Assembly: GCA_030653985.1 (NCBI GenBank)
Contig: JAURYJ010000075.1
Span: forward strand, 21,882-85,881
From: Methylobacter sp.
GTDB taxonomy: Bacteria; Pseudomonadota; Gammaproteobacteria; Methylococcales; Methylomonadaceae
DNA: 64,000 nt
Direction: 5' to 3'
Shown here piece after piece: positions 27,001 to 35,869 of the stretch; the stretch's first letter is position 1; each line of letters starts with the position of its first letter. A model generated the notes under the pieces. It made no database searches, was not told the origin of the DNA, and saw only the letters and a list, made by a program, of their open reading frames with translations. The position numbers were made by a program, and so were the translations under genes.

Positions 27001-27428
27001 TGCTATCCAAATTTGATGGTATTGTCGAACTGGTAACCAGCTCCCTGGTTTTGTTTTCCAGTATCGGTATTTTCGTACTGACCTTAAATGCCCGCTATAC
27101 CCATGCCATAGGCCGGGTCAGAGACATTTACGATGAGTTGAAAACCAGTTCACAGGCACAAAAACTGGAAATAGAACTCAATACCATGGTGTACCGGTGT
27201 CACTTACTCAAATGGAGCTTCGGCCTGCTGTTATGTAGCGCGATTAGCAGCGGCGTGTTTGTGCTGGGTTCAATATCTTCACGATTCATCGGACATATCA
27301 GCGCTGATTTTTTGATTTTATTTGTCGTATTCAGCGTGTTGTTTATCTTCAGCTCAATGGTTTGTTTGTTTATCGATGTACTGGCGTCTTTACGGGCGAC
27401 TATGATTCATATCGAGAGAATCCACTGA
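27000..27428 (+). CDS. DUF2721 membrane protein
   Basis: A 142-residue protein with three hydrophobic helices: LVTSSLVLFSSIGIFVLTLNARY, WSFGLLLCSAISSGVFVLGS and FLILFVVFSVLFIFSSMVCLFI. The motif LNARYTHAIGRVRDIYDEL after the first helix is typical of DUF2721. The function is unknown. The ATG overlaps the nnrS stop, which favours this start over in-frame codons inside nnrS. It is the last gene before a palindromic repeat that separates it from the convergent lpxK. Confidence 0.85.
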   Translation: MLSKFDGIVELVTSSLVLFSSIGIFVLTLNARYTHAIGRVRDIYDELKTSSQAQKLEIELNTMVYRCHLLKWSFGLLLCSAISSGVFVLGSISSRFIGHISADFLILFVVFSVLFIFSSMVCLFIDVLASLRATMIHIERIH

Positions 27429-27540
27429 ACAACTGAGGAGTCCAAAGCTAGCTTCGGATAATTCAAAGTCGGCTTTATGATTGAATTAAGGGTTTAGACT
27501 AGCACTCAGTCAACTTTATTCTGACAGTTAAGCAACTGAG

Positions 27541-27568
27541 TGTGGGGGCGGCTAAAGCCGCCCCCACA
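27541..27568. repeat. Perfect palindrome, TGTGGGGGCG family
   Basis: Thirteen-base arms TGTGGGGGCGGCT and AGCCGCCCCCACA flank AA. It lies between the convergent DUF2721 and lpxK genes and may serve as a bidirectional terminator. Relatives occur at 30946-31028 and, in part, at 49984-50076. Confidence 0.85.
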
Positions 27569-27608
27569 ATTACAGGAACCCATCATTTTTAAATTGACTG
27601 AGTATTGG

Positions 27609-28607
27609 TCACCTATGTTGCTTCTCCCGTAGCAGCCTTAATAAGCCCTCGGCAAAACCCGTTTCAGGAACGGCTGTTACCGGGATGTACCAATGCTGCT
27701 CACCTGCAAAAGCCATGCACTTGACGGCGTCTTTTTCGGTCATCAATACCGGCTCGGAATCGGGAAACGAGATGTCCCTGACCTGGAATTTATAATGATC
27801 CGGAAAGCTGTGCGTTTTACAGGTCAAACCGGCTGTCTCCAGCAGTTTAAAAAACCGGTTCGGATTGCCTATTCCTGCCAAGGCATGGCAGTCGGATACG
27901 ATAAACTCCTGAAGGGTCTTTTTCTGGCCGGTGACCAAGTTGACAGCAGTATTTCCGGTGATTTGCATCGAAAACTCGTTGTCTTGATATTTTTCCCCAT
28001 TCACAATAATAAAATCGACGCTCTGCAATCTTTCTATAGGTTCGCGGAGCGGCCCTGCCGGCAGGCAATAGCTGTTACCGAAACGCCTTTCCCCGTCGAT
28101 CACCGCAATCTCAATATCCCGATTTAGGGCGTAATGTTGCAGGCCGTCATCGGACAAAATGACATTACAGCCTGATTTTTCAAGCAATAGCCTGGCGGCA
28201 TCAATCCGTATCGGACTGACCGCCATCGGACAGCCGGTTTGTTTGGCTATCAACAAGGCTTCATCGCCGACCTGTTCCGCAGTGCTGTTGGCATCGATCC
28301 ATTGCGGCCAGACTTCGGCCTGCCCGCCGTAGCCTCGGCTGATGATGCCGGGCTTGAAACCCTCGTTTTTAAGCAACTCGGCCAGCCAGATAATCAACGG
28401 CGTTTTGCCGGTGCCGCCCACGGTAATGTTGCCTACCACGATGACAGGAACCGGCAAGGTGTGTGTTTTTAACACCCCGATACGGTACAAAAATTTCCTG
28501 AATTTAACGAAATCGCTGAATAAAAACCCCAACGGCAACAAGATCAGGCCAATAAGCTGGTCTGTATACCAAACGTCGATCAGCCATCGGGATACCGTTT
28601 TTTTCAT
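27609..28607 (-). CDS. lpxK: Tetraacyldisaccharide 4'-kinase
   Basis: A 332-residue inner-membrane-associated kinase that phosphorylates the lipid A precursor. The N-terminal hydrophobic segment (LIGLILLPLGFLFSDFV) is followed by the P-loop VVGNITVGGTGKTPLIIWL near residue 57, then IISRGYGG, GDEALLIAKQTGCPM, LSDDGLQHYALNRDIEI and MTEKDAVK. All are family motifs. It begins two bases after exbD, so it belongs to the exbB-exbD-lpxK unit seen in many gammaproteobacteria. The msbA gene that often sits in this unit is not present here. Confidence 0.95.
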   Translation of the reverse strand: MKKTVSRWLIDVWYTDQLIGLILLPLGFLFSDFVKFRKFLYRIGVLKTHTLPVPVIVVGNITVGGTGKTPLIIWLAELLKNEGFKPGIISRGYGGQAEVWPQWIDANSTAEQVGDEALLIAKQTGCPMAVSPIRIDAARLLLEKSGCNVILSDDGLQHYALNRDIEIAVIDGERRFGNSYCLPAGPLREPIERLQSVDFIIVNGEKYQDNEFSMQITGNTAVNLVTGQKKTLQEFIVSDCHALAGIGNPNRFFKLLETAGLTCKTHSFPDHYKFQVRDISFPDSEPVLMTEKDAVKCMAFAGEQHWYIPVTAVPETGFAEGLLRLLREKQHR

Positions 28608-28609
28608 GC

Positions 28610-29041
28610 TTAATCGCTCGGTTTCAATGTGGCAAAAGTGATATGACTGAATCCCACTTGACCGGCAATATCCAAAGCCGTCATGACCGCTTTGTTAGGC
28701 GTTTCATCAGCGGCATTGATCACAAAAGGAAGATCTTTTGAATGCTCTGCAAGCTGACTCAATTCCTGTTTTAAGCCGTCCCTGGTTTGATTGATTAATT
28801 GATGAGGCAAGTTGTCATCACCGATCAGGGAATAAATGCCGTTGGCATCGATGACCAGAGATACCGTTTTGGGATAATCTTTCGCCTCCGTTCCTTCCGC
28901 CTCAGGCAGCTTGATATTGACTTCGGTCTGTCGGCTAAACGTTGTTGTCACCATGAAGAAAATCAACAACAAAAAAACCACGTCGATCATCGGCGTCATC
29001 GATATATCGATTTTTTCCTTTTTCTTGCGTTGAAATTTCAT
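28610..29041 (-). CDS. exbD: ExbD/TolR family biopolymer transport protein
   Basis: A 143-residue protein with one N-terminal transmembrane helix. The helix contains the conserved proton-path Asp20 (SMTPMIDVVFLLLIFFMV), and a small periplasmic domain follows. It forms the ExbBD motor that transduces proton-motive force to a TonB-like partner. Its start overlaps the exbB stop by one base. Next to lpxK, this ExbD belongs to the paralogue group of unknown outer-membrane role and not necessarily to iron uptake. Confidence 0.93.
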   Translation of the reverse strand: MKFQRKKKEKIDISMTPMIDVVFLLLIFFMVTTTFSRQTEVNIKLPEAEGTEAKDYPKTVSLVIDANGIYSLIGDDNLPHQLINQTRDGLKQELSQLAEHSKDLPFVINAADETPNKAVMTALDIAGQVGFSHITFATLKPSD

Positions 29042-29667
29042 CAGGATTCCCCGCGATCCCCATGAAGAATATCAATCAGTTTTACCGCTTCCTCTTCCAT
29101 GCTGACGACATATTCATCGACCAATCTTTCAAAATAGCGATGAAAAATCACACTGGGAATGGCCACCGTCAATCCGGCCGCCGTAGTGATCAATGCTACC
29201 GAAATGCCACCCGCCAGCACAGCGGGATTGCCGACGCCATGCTCCATCAGCGCAGAAAAAACATTAATCATGCCGAACACGGTTCCTAACAAACCCAGCA
29301 GCGGGGTAATTAAGGCGATAGTACCCAAGGTATTAAGGAAACGTTCCAGGTCATGCACGACCATCCTGCCCGCTTCTTCAACAGATTCCTTCATGAACCG
29401 TCGGCCATGCTGGCTATTAGCAAGACCTGCCGCCAAGATACGCCCGAGTGGGGAGCTGTTTTTCAAGTGCCGCAAGGTGACGTCATCCAGCTTTTTTTCG
29501 CGGGATAATTGCCATATCTGAGGAACCAGTGCAGGAGGTAAAATCTTTTTTCTTCGTAAAGACCAGAAACGTTCGACAACGATGCCCATGGCACCGATTG
29601 AACACAGTATGATGGGCAGCATCAGCCAGCCGCCGCTTTTTATAATTTCAAACACATTATTTCCCAA
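29041..29667 (-). CDS. exbB: ExbB/TolQ/MotA family proton channel
   Basis: A 208-residue protein with three transmembrane helices: GGWLMLPIILCSIGAMGIVVER, LNTLGTIALITPLLGLLGTVFGMI and ISVALITTAAGLTVAIPSVIFHRYF. The signature ITPLLGLLGTVFGMINVF is clear. It heads the exbB-exbD-lpxK operon and should form the proton channel of the motor. The gene lies 38 bases from the end of the MFS transporter on the same strand, so read-through from that gene is possible. Confidence 0.94.
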   Translation of the reverse strand: MGNNVFEIIKSGGWLMLPIILCSIGAMGIVVERFWSLRRKKILPPALVPQIWQLSREKKLDDVTLRHLKNSSPLGRILAAGLANSQHGRRFMKESVEEAGRMVVHDLERFLNTLGTIALITPLLGLLGTVFGMINVFSALMEHGVGNPAVLAGGISVALITTAAGLTVAIPSVIFHRYFERLVDEYVVSMEEEAVKLIDILHGDRGES

Positions 29668-29705
29668 AAAAATTACAGGCCGAATTCGCGCAACCCGGCG
29701 CTATT

Positions 29706-30869
29706 TTAACCTAATACCGCTCTATCTTGAGAACTTTCCCGTCCAACCCAGATATAGGCAATCACAAAAGCAATTCCACAAAATACTGCCGCCATAGAAT
29801 AGACAAATTCCGCACCTAAGGATTCCCAATAATAACCGCTATAGTAACTGCCCAGCATCCCGCCCAAACCAAATGTTAAGCTGGCGTATAGCGCCTGGCC
29901 TTTACCTTGATGTCGGTCGCCAAAATACAAATGCACCAAATGAATGGCGACAACATGCGCACCGGCAAACGTTGCCGCATGCAATAATTGAGCAAAAACC
30001 AACAGCCAAAAATAATCGACGCACCAGGCAATCATCAACCAGCGAACAACCGACAGTAAAATACTGAACAATAAAATAGCTCTTAGCGAAATGCGCTTCA
30101 ACACACGGCGCATGTATATAAATAAAATAATCTCGGCAAAAACAGCCAGCGCCCACAAAAATCCAGTCAGGCTTGCCGTGTATTGATAATGCTTGAGATA
30201 GATCGAATAAAAAACGTAATAAGGGGCATGCGCCAGCTGTAACAGCATATAAACCGCCAGAAAAGCCCACAGTTCCGGTTTTTTCATGATTTGCATGATG
30301 CCGACAGCGGCGGTCTGATGATGCGCAGCCTGAATGGGCGGCGTCATTAAGCTGACCAGCCAGATGAGGGTCATCAATGCGATAATCGCTATAGGAATGA
30401 TGCTTAAGGACTGATAATCCAATAACCAACCTACGCCCAGCACCGCAACAATAAAACCGATAGATCCCCACAGCCTTATCTGGCTGTAGCGATGCGCTTC
30501 ATCTTTTAAATGGTATAAGGTTACCGCTTCAAACTGCGGTAAAGCGGCGTTCCAAAAAAAACTAAAGCCTATCGTTATCCAGGCAAACCAGAAATAACCC
30601 TGAACAAATAAGAATCCGGCAAAAAATGCGGTGGTTAAAAACGCGGCTATGCGAATAATCCGCACGTTTCTTCCGGTATGATCGGCAATCCAACCCCATA
30701 AAACCGGCGCAATAACTCTTGTGCCGTTGAGCATCGCCGAAAGTTCGCCGATTTCGACAGGATTAAAGCCCCTTTCTTTTAAATAGAGGCCCCAGTAAGG
30801 GAGAAAAACACCGACTGTGGCGAAATAAAAGAAGTAAAAGCCTGACAGGCGCCAGTATGGGATAGACAT
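29706..30869 (-). CDS. MFS transporter, MFS_1-like (HcaT/LacY-like) family
   Basis: A 387-residue transporter with twelve predicted helices. The opening IPYWRLSGFYFFYFATVGVFLPYWGLYLKERGF and the motifs LWGWIADHTGR and SQIRLWGSIGFIVAVLGVGWLLD match the PP-like/HcaT group of the LacY-related MFS_1-like family. The substrate is unknown; characterised relatives take up phenylpropionate or nucleosides. The gene is followed on the same strand by exbB. A cluster of palindromic repeats (30904-31028) lies upstream and separates it from aroC. Confidence 0.85.
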   Translation of the reverse strand: MSIPYWRLSGFYFFYFATVGVFLPYWGLYLKERGFNPVEIGELSAMLNGTRVIAPVLWGWIADHTGRNVRIIRIAAFLTTAFFAGFLFVQGYFWFAWITIGFSFFWNAALPQFEAVTLYHLKDEAHRYSQIRLWGSIGFIVAVLGVGWLLDYQSLSIIPIAIIALMTLIWLVSLMTPPIQAAHHQTAAVGIMQIMKKPELWAFLAVYMLLQLAHAPYYVFYSIYLKHYQYTASLTGFLWALAVFAEIILFIYMRRVLKRISLRAILLFSILLSVVRWLMIAWCVDYFWLLVFAQLLHAATFAGAHVVAIHLVHLYFGDRHQGKGQALYASLTFGLGGMLGSYYSGYYWESLGAEFVYSMAAVFCGIAFVIAYIWVGRESSQDRAVLG

Positions 30870-30903
30870 TTAAATTAAATAGATAGCTTGTGTAGGCTGG
30901 TTT

Positions 30904-30936
30904 CCCTGGCTCCCACGGGTTCCGCGGGAGCCAGGG
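30904..30936. repeat. Intergenic palindrome (CCCTGGCTCCC)
   Basis: Arms CCCTGGCTCCCACGG and CCGCGGGAGCCAGGG surround GTT with one mismatch and form a strong hairpin. It is of the common 'GTTCCC/GCTCCC ... GGGAGC' type of interspersed palindrome and lies next to another repeat at 30946-31028. Confidence 0.75.
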
Positions 30937-30945
30937 AGTTGCTGA

Positions 30946-31028
30946 TGTGGGGGCGACTTCGCCTAAAGTGCCTACTGTTGGTAGTCGCCAATTGAGTTAC
31001 TTACTGGGCGACTAAAGTCGCCCCCACA
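30946..31028. repeat. Composite inverted repeat, TGTGGGGGCGAC family
   Basis: Outer arms TGTGGGGGCGACTT and AAGTCGCCCCCACA enclose a second partly palindromic part (TGCCTACTGTTGGTAGTCGCC). The reverse complement of its inner part is closely similar to 49984-50076, so the two are inverted copies of one family. It sits in the 220-base gap between aroC and the MFS gene. Confidence 0.8.
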
Positions 31029-31089
31029 ATGACACTTAATGGCAGTGACGCCGCGTGTTGGAACGAGAGAACGATACAACAAAAAACGT

Positions 31090-32178
31090 TTACCTTAAAA
31101 CCGGCAATCCCGATTGCACGTTGATGTTTTGCGCCCGATGCCGCAACAAATGATCCATGATTACTATCGCCATCATCGCCTCGGCAATCGGGGTTGCTCT
31201 TATGCCTACGCAAGGATCGTGGCGACCTTTGGTGCTGACTTCAATAGCGTCACCGTGCACATTGATGCTTCTACCCGGCAAGCGCAAGCTGGAAGTCGGT
31301 TTTAAGGCAATACTGGCCGTTACCTGCTGGCCGCTGGAAATTCCGCCCAAAATGCCACCGGCATGATTACTTAAAAAACCGTCCGGGGTAATTTCATCAC
31401 GAAACTGCGTGCCTTTACTGTCGACACAGGCAAAGCCGTCGCCGATTTCCACGCCTTTGACCGCATTAATGCTCATCAAGGCATGAGCCAGATCGGCATC
31501 GAGTCGATCGAAAATAGGCTCACCCAAGCCCGGCGGGACGTTGGTTGCGACCACTTCTATTTTGGCGCCGATAGATTCGCCTTCTTTACGCAAGGCATCC
31601 ATATAAGCTTCCATTTCTGCGACTTTATCGACATCGGGACAGAAAAAAGGATTGCTGTCGATAACAGACCAATCGAGTTTTTCGATTTTTATCGGCCCCA
31701 GTTGCGATAAATAACCGCGTATTTCTATACCGTGCTGTTCTCTCAGGTATTTCTTGGCAATACCGCCCGCCGCCACACGCATGGCCGTTTCACGCGCCGA
31801 TGAGCGCCCTCCTCCCCGATAATCCCTGAACCCGTATTTGTGCTGATAGGTATAATCCGCATGGCCGGGTCTGAATGTTTCTGCGATATTGGAATAATCT
31901 TTGGAGCGTTGATCGGTATTTTCGATTTGCAGGGCTATCGGCGTACCGGTAGTTTTGCCTTCAAACACGCCGGACAGGATTTTGACTTCATCGGCTTCGC
32001 GCCGCTGGGTGGTGTGTCTCGACGTTCCTGGCTTCCTGCGATCCAGGTCCGCTTGCAAATCGGCTTCGGTCAAGGCCATGCCCGGAGGGCAGCCATCAAC
32101 GATGCAGCCGATTGCAGGACCATGACTCTCACCAAACGAAGTCACGGTAAATAATTTTCCTATTGAGTTTCCAGACAT
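31090..32178 (-). CDS. aroC: Chorismate synthase
   Basis: A 362-residue FMN-dependent enzyme that converts 5-enolpyruvylshikimate 3-phosphate to chorismate, the last step of the shikimate pathway. Signatures present are [18 protein letters not shown] near the N-terminus, the [26 protein letters not shown] stretch in the middle, and the C-terminal end [15 protein letters not shown]. The length is typical. The gene follows prmB with a two-base gap, so prmB-aroC form a transcription unit. Confidence 0.97.
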   Translation of the reverse strand: MSGNSIGKLFTVTSFGESHGPAIGCIVDGCPPGMALTEADLQADLDRRKPGTSRHTTQRREADEVKILSGVFEGKTTGTPIALQIENTDQRSKDYSNIAETFRPGHADYTYQHKYGFRDYRGGGRSSARETAMRVAAGGIAKKYLREQHGIEIRGYLSQLGPIKIEKLDWSVIDSNPFFCPDVDKVAEMEAYMDALRKEGESIGAKIEVVATNVPPGLGEPIFDRLDADLAHALMSINAVKGVEIGDGFACVDSKGTQFRDEITPDGFLSNHAGGILGGISSGQQVTASIALKPTSSLRLPGRSINVHGDAIEVSTKGRHDPCVGIRATPIAEAMMAIVIMDHLLRHRAQNINVQSGLPVLR

Positions 32179-32180
32179 AG

Positions 32181-33110
32181 TTATAAAGCCGTTAAAAATA
32201 ATTCGTTATATTGACTAAGCTGTTCAGCCGTCAGCAAAAATACGCCATCACCGCCGCGTTCAAAATTCAGCCAGAAAAAAGGCACGTCGGGAAAGGTATT
32301 TTGCAAGGTTTCAGCACTGCTGCCTACTTCCACAATCAAAATACCCTGCTCTGTCAGATACTGCCCGGCTTCGACCAGAATGCGCAACACAATATCCAGT
32401 CCTGAATGCCCACCTTTAAAGCCCATATCGGGCTCGGCACGAAACTCTACGGGTAATTGCTCCCATTCTTCAAGGGATACGTAAGGCGGATTACTGACGA
32501 TAATGTCATACCGAGTATCCGGCAGTTCTTTAAATAAATCAGACTGATAAAGAGTCACCACATCGACCAGCTGATGTTTGGCAACATTCAGTTCGGCAAC
32601 AGCCAGCGCATCGGCCGATAAATCCACTGCATCGACATAAGCGTCAGCAAATGCATAAGCGCAGGCTATGGCGATACAGCCGCTGCCGGTACACAAATCC
32701 AGAATGCGCACCACTTGGTCTTCCTCGACCCAGGGCGAAAATCGCTGTTCGATTAATTCGGCAATCGGCGATCTGGGTACCAGTACCCGTTGATCCACAT
32801 AAAACGATAGCCCAGCAAAGATAGCTTCGTGGGTTAAATAAGCGGCCGGTATACGTTCGTTGATACGCCGGTCGATTATGTCGATGACTGCCTGGCGCTC
32901 ACTGAGCGTTAAAACGCTTTGCAGATACGCATCGGCCAGATTATAAGGCTGATGAATAGTGTGTAAAACCAGTGCCGCGGCTTCATCCAGTGCCGTTGTC
33001 GTACCATGACCGAAACTCACTTCGGCCTCGGTAAAAAGGCTGGCGGCCCAGCGGATGTAATCGCGAATAGTGGATAAGGTAGTTAAAGCTTCAGAGGGTG
33101 TTGTTTTCAT
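32181..33110 (-). CDS. prmB: Ribosomal protein L3 N5-glutamine methyltransferase
   Basis: A 309-residue SAM-dependent methyltransferase that modifies the conserved Gln of ribosomal protein L3. It has the AdoMet-binding motif [16 protein letters not shown] (near residue 138) and the substrate motif [12 protein letters not shown] (NPPY). The start has [23 protein letters not shown], typical of PrmB and not of PrmC. The gene is adjacent to aroC, an arrangement common in gammaproteobacteria. Confidence 0.95.
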   Translation of the reverse strand: MKTTPSEALTTLSTIRDYIRWAASLFTEAEVSFGHGTTTALDEAAALVLHTIHQPYNLADAYLQSVLTLSERQAVIDIIDRRINERIPAAYLTHEAIFAGLSFYVDQRVLVPRSPIAELIEQRFSPWVEEDQVVRILDLCTGSGCIAIACAYAFADAYVDAVDLSADALAVAELNVAKHQLVDVVTLYQSDLFKELPDTRYDIIVSNPPYVSLEEWEQLPVEFRAEPDMGFKGGHSGLDIVLRILVEAGQYLTEQGILIVEVGSSAETLQNTFPDVPFFWLNFERGGDGVFLLTAEQLSQYNELFLTAL

Positions 33111-33206
33111 GGCTGGACAAAGTAAGATAGCGTCAATACGGTTCGACGTAGCGGGAGATTTTAAACTAAACTTTGTGAGCTTGTTTGAATATTAACTAAA
33201 CACAAC

Positions 33207-34088
33207 ATGAGCCCAACCCATAACAACAACAGCAATACCCCAGCAAGTTTAGCTAAAAATAAACTGTTAATGGACTGTTATCGGCATATGCACTCCAACA
33301 ATCTGGTCTTGCCCACTATCCCGGACGTGTCTTTTAAAATTCGCCGCGCTATTAATGACGACAAATCCAGCGTCTCTTCAATAGCACGCATCGTTCAAAT
33401 TGATCCATCCATTACCGCGAAACTGATACAAATTGCCAACAGCCCTTTATATAGGGGGAGAAAAAAAATTGAAAGCTGCCCCGAAGCGCTGACCCGACTG
33501 GGATTAAAAACAGCTCAAGACATTATCACTACGGTTGCGATGAAATCGGTATTTAACGCCAAATCCCCCCTTATTCGTCAAAAAATGACCAAATTATGGC
33601 TGCATAGTAGTTACATTGCCTCCATCAGCGCGGTGTTCGCCCATAAAATCCCGGGCTTCGATCCAGATAGAGCCATGCTGGCCGGGCTGATTCATGATAT
33701 TGGTATCGTGCCCATTTTGACTTATGCCGACAAACATCCCGATATTATGGCGAATCCGAGAGACCTTGTAGAAACGGTCAGGCAGCTTCGCGCAGACATT
33801 GGCGTACAAATTATCCGCCAGTGGGATTTCCCTGAGGATTTTGAAGGTGTGGTGATTAATGCCGAAAACTGGTTTCGTAATAACAAAAATCCAGCCAATT
33901 ATGCAGACATCGTCATGATCTCGCAGTTGCACAGTTTTATCGGCAAAGTTGACATTAAAAAGATACCTAAAATAGACGATCTGCCTGCTTATAAAAAACT
34001 GGCCAGCCATTTAAATGCAAGCGACAGCATTAATATACTGGATACTGCCAAAGATGAAATCGAGCATATTTGGCAAATGTTGGCTTAA
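33207..34088 (+). CDS. HDOD domain protein
   Basis: A 293-residue protein whose central part is an HDOD domain (about residues 30-240). Key pieces are LPTIPDVSFKIRRAINDDKSSVSSIARIVQIDPSITAKLIQIANS, the LTRLGLKTAQDII core, and GLIHDIGIVPIL, where the HD of the parent HD-GYP fold is partly kept. HDOD proteins take part in signalling, motility and biofilm control, with no known enzyme activity. A FliK-like gene follows after 11 bases, which fits a motility or surface-related unit. The target is unknown. Confidence 0.88.
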   Translation: MSPTHNNNSNTPASLAKNKLLMDCYRHMHSNNLVLPTIPDVSFKIRRAINDDKSSVSSIARIVQIDPSITAKLIQIANSPLYRGRKKIESCPEALTRLGLKTAQDIITTVAMKSVFNAKSPLIRQKMTKLWLHSSYIASISAVFAHKIPGFDPDRAMLAGLIHDIGIVPILTYADKHPDIMANPRDLVETVRQLRADIGVQIIRQWDFPEDFEGVVINAENWFRNNKNPANYADIVMISQLHSFIGKVDIKKIPKIDDLPAYKKLASHLNASDSINILDTAKDEIEHIWQMLA

Positions 34089-34099
34089 GATAGTGCTGA

Positions 34100-35851
34100 A
34101 TGGATATTAACTCGCCAATAAACCCTAAAGCCCTATTCGGAGTAAACAGGCCGCTGGAAAACACCTTAAACCTTAAAGTCGGGCAAAAACTTGACGCAAA
34201 AGTCATCAATGCGGATATACAAGCGGCAAAAAACACCCTTACCTTAGCGCTGGGCAACAAGGATATCACCGTACAAAGCAATCAACCGATGACGACAAAC
34301 CCCGGTCAAAATTTAAAACTTCAGGTGACTCAAACCGTCCCGGTCGTGGAATTTAAAATCCTCAATTCATCACCCGAATTAGCAGAATTGCGCCTGAAAT
34401 TCATTGCCGCAAACGGTCAGGAACCGATGCGACCGACCGCCAGGGATGGTGGGAGTGTCGCAAGCGGTACGACTGCAAGGATGCAGGAGGTAGGGCAACG
34501 CATGGAGCAGTTGCCGAGGGAACCGATGCGACCGACAGCCGCTGAAAAACAAGACGGCGCAAGCCTGTCATCGCTCGTAAAACAGCCGTTAGACGCAAAG
34601 ATAATCGGCATCACCGGCAATAAAATCCAGCTACAGATTTTTACCCCATCAATAACGGATATGGGCAATAAACAAGTCAGCCTTATCACTATTGACCGCT
34701 CTCAACTGACCCATGCACCGCAGAATTTAAAAATCGGGCAAAACCTGAATCTGGAGGCGCTCAAAGCAGGAACCACAGCTGAATTTAAAGTTATTTCAGC
34801 GCCCCATAATATTCCTGAAGCAAAAATAGCCGAATTTATCAAGCAGTTTCTGCCTCGACATGAAGCGAGCCCTCTCTTTTTAAATCAGTTAATAAAGGAT
34901 TTACCGAAATTGATGAACAACGAAAGCGTTCCTAAAGTGCTAAAGGATATAGCCGCAAAAATAATTCAGAACCTGCCGCCAAAAGAACAGCTGATCACTA
35001 GTCAAGGCCTAAAACAAGCCATTGCCAATTCAGGATTGTTTCTTGAGGCCAAGCTGCCGCCAGCGATGGCTCAGGCTGAACTGATTAAAGAACTGCCCCA
35101 GTTGATAAAAAATGAAACTGTGCCTCAATCATTGCAACGCATTGCCGCTGAAATATTACAAAATCTGACTCAAAAAGAGCCTTTGCTTAATAGTCCATCA
35201 GCCACTACGGCAAAACAGCTTGCTGAAGCCGAGTTATTAACTTTAAAGCTCAATATGGCAGATGCACCCAAAGCAGAAGCTTTAGGTAATGAGGATTTTA
35301 AAGCCAATTTGCTTAAATTTATTCAGGCTTTAAAGCAGGAACTTACAACCCAAGCGGCACAACAAATAAATCAAGCGGATCTTGATCTGCTTAAAAACCT
35401 GCAAAATAAAACTGAAAATACCGTTGCCAAGCTGGTACTGGATCAACTAATGTCCCTGCCCAAGGAAGATAACCCAAAGCAGCTATGGCTTATCGACATC
35501 CCTTTTATTGACCGACAACAGGCGGAAACGGTTACTATTGAAATACAGCGGGACAAAGACAATAATCAACCATCCGGCAGCAGCGACTGGTCGGTTAATA
35601 TCACGATTACACCGCCGGAACTGGGTACGATTCATTGCCGAGTTGCCTACCAGAACGCTGTTATCAATACCTATTTCAACAGCCTGCAGATTCAAACGAC
35701 TCAGCTAATCAAGCACAACCTGGATTACCTAAAAAACCAACTTGAAGAGTCGGGTTTAACAACGGGGCACATGATCGCTCACAACGGCTCTCAAAACAAG
35801 CAACCGACTCATCCACTAGCCGGAAAAAAACTATTTGATGATAATGCCTGA
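34100..35851 (+). CDS. FliK-like (flagellar hook-length control C-terminal domain) protein
   Basis: A 583-residue protein. The C-terminal part (about 460-560) resembles the FliK hook domain, with WLIDIPFIDRQQAETVTIEIQRDKD, WSVNITITPPELGTIHCRVAYQNAVINTYF and LDYLKNQLEESGL. The long N-terminal part is Gln/Lys/Leu-rich with two similar internal segments (LIKDLPKLMNNESVPKVLKDIAAKI and LIKELPQLIKNETVPQSLQRIAAEI). Around residue 107 there is a 33-residue insertion with a different character, bounded by repeats of EPMRPTA. No other flagellar structural gene is adjacent. A real FliK or a FliK-domain protein of other function are both possible. Confidence 0.75.
   Translation: MDINSPINPKALFGVNRPLENTLNLKVGQKLDAKVINADIQAAKNTLTLALGNKDITVQSNQPMTTNPGQNLKLQVTQTVPVVEFKILNSSPELAELRLKFIAANGQEPMRPTARDGGSVASGTTARMQEVGQRMEQLPREPMRPTAAEKQDGASLSSLVKQPLDAKIIGITGNKIQLQIFTPSITDMGNKQVSLITIDRSQLTHAPQNLKIGQNLNLEALKAGTTAEFKVISAPHNIPEAKIAEFIKQFLPRHEASPLFLNQLIKDLPKLMNNESVPKVLKDIAAKIIQNLPPKEQLITSQGLKQAIANSGLFLEAKLPPAMAQAELIKELPQLIKNETVPQSLQRIAAEILQNLTQKEPLLNSPSATTAKQLAEAELLTLKLNMADAPKAEALGNEDFKANLLKFIQALKQELTTQAAQQINQADLDLLKNLQNKTENTVAKLVLDQLMSLPKEDNPKQLWLIDIPFIDRQQAETVTIEIQRDKDNNQPSGSSDWSVNITITPPELGTIHCRVAYQNAVINTYFNSLQIQTTQLIKHNLDYLKNQLEESGLTTGHMIAHNGSQNKQPTHPLAGKKLFDDNA
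34420..34536 (+). repeat. 99-bp in-frame repeat insertion inside the FliK-like gene
   Basis: An 18-base sequence beginning GGAACCGATGCG occurs at 34420-34437 and again at 34519-34536. The offset is 99 bases, or 33 codons. The DNA between the copies has G-rich purine runs (GGAGGTAGGGCAACGCATGG) unlike the A-rich coding sequence around it. It looks like an intergenic-type repeat captured in frame. Confidence 0.7.
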
Positions 35852-35869
35852 TAAAATTTTTGAACGCAC

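Noticed and set aside
27541..31028. Possible CRISPR array
   Set aside because: The repeats are palindromes with irregular spacing and no unique spacers of constant length, and no cas gene is near.
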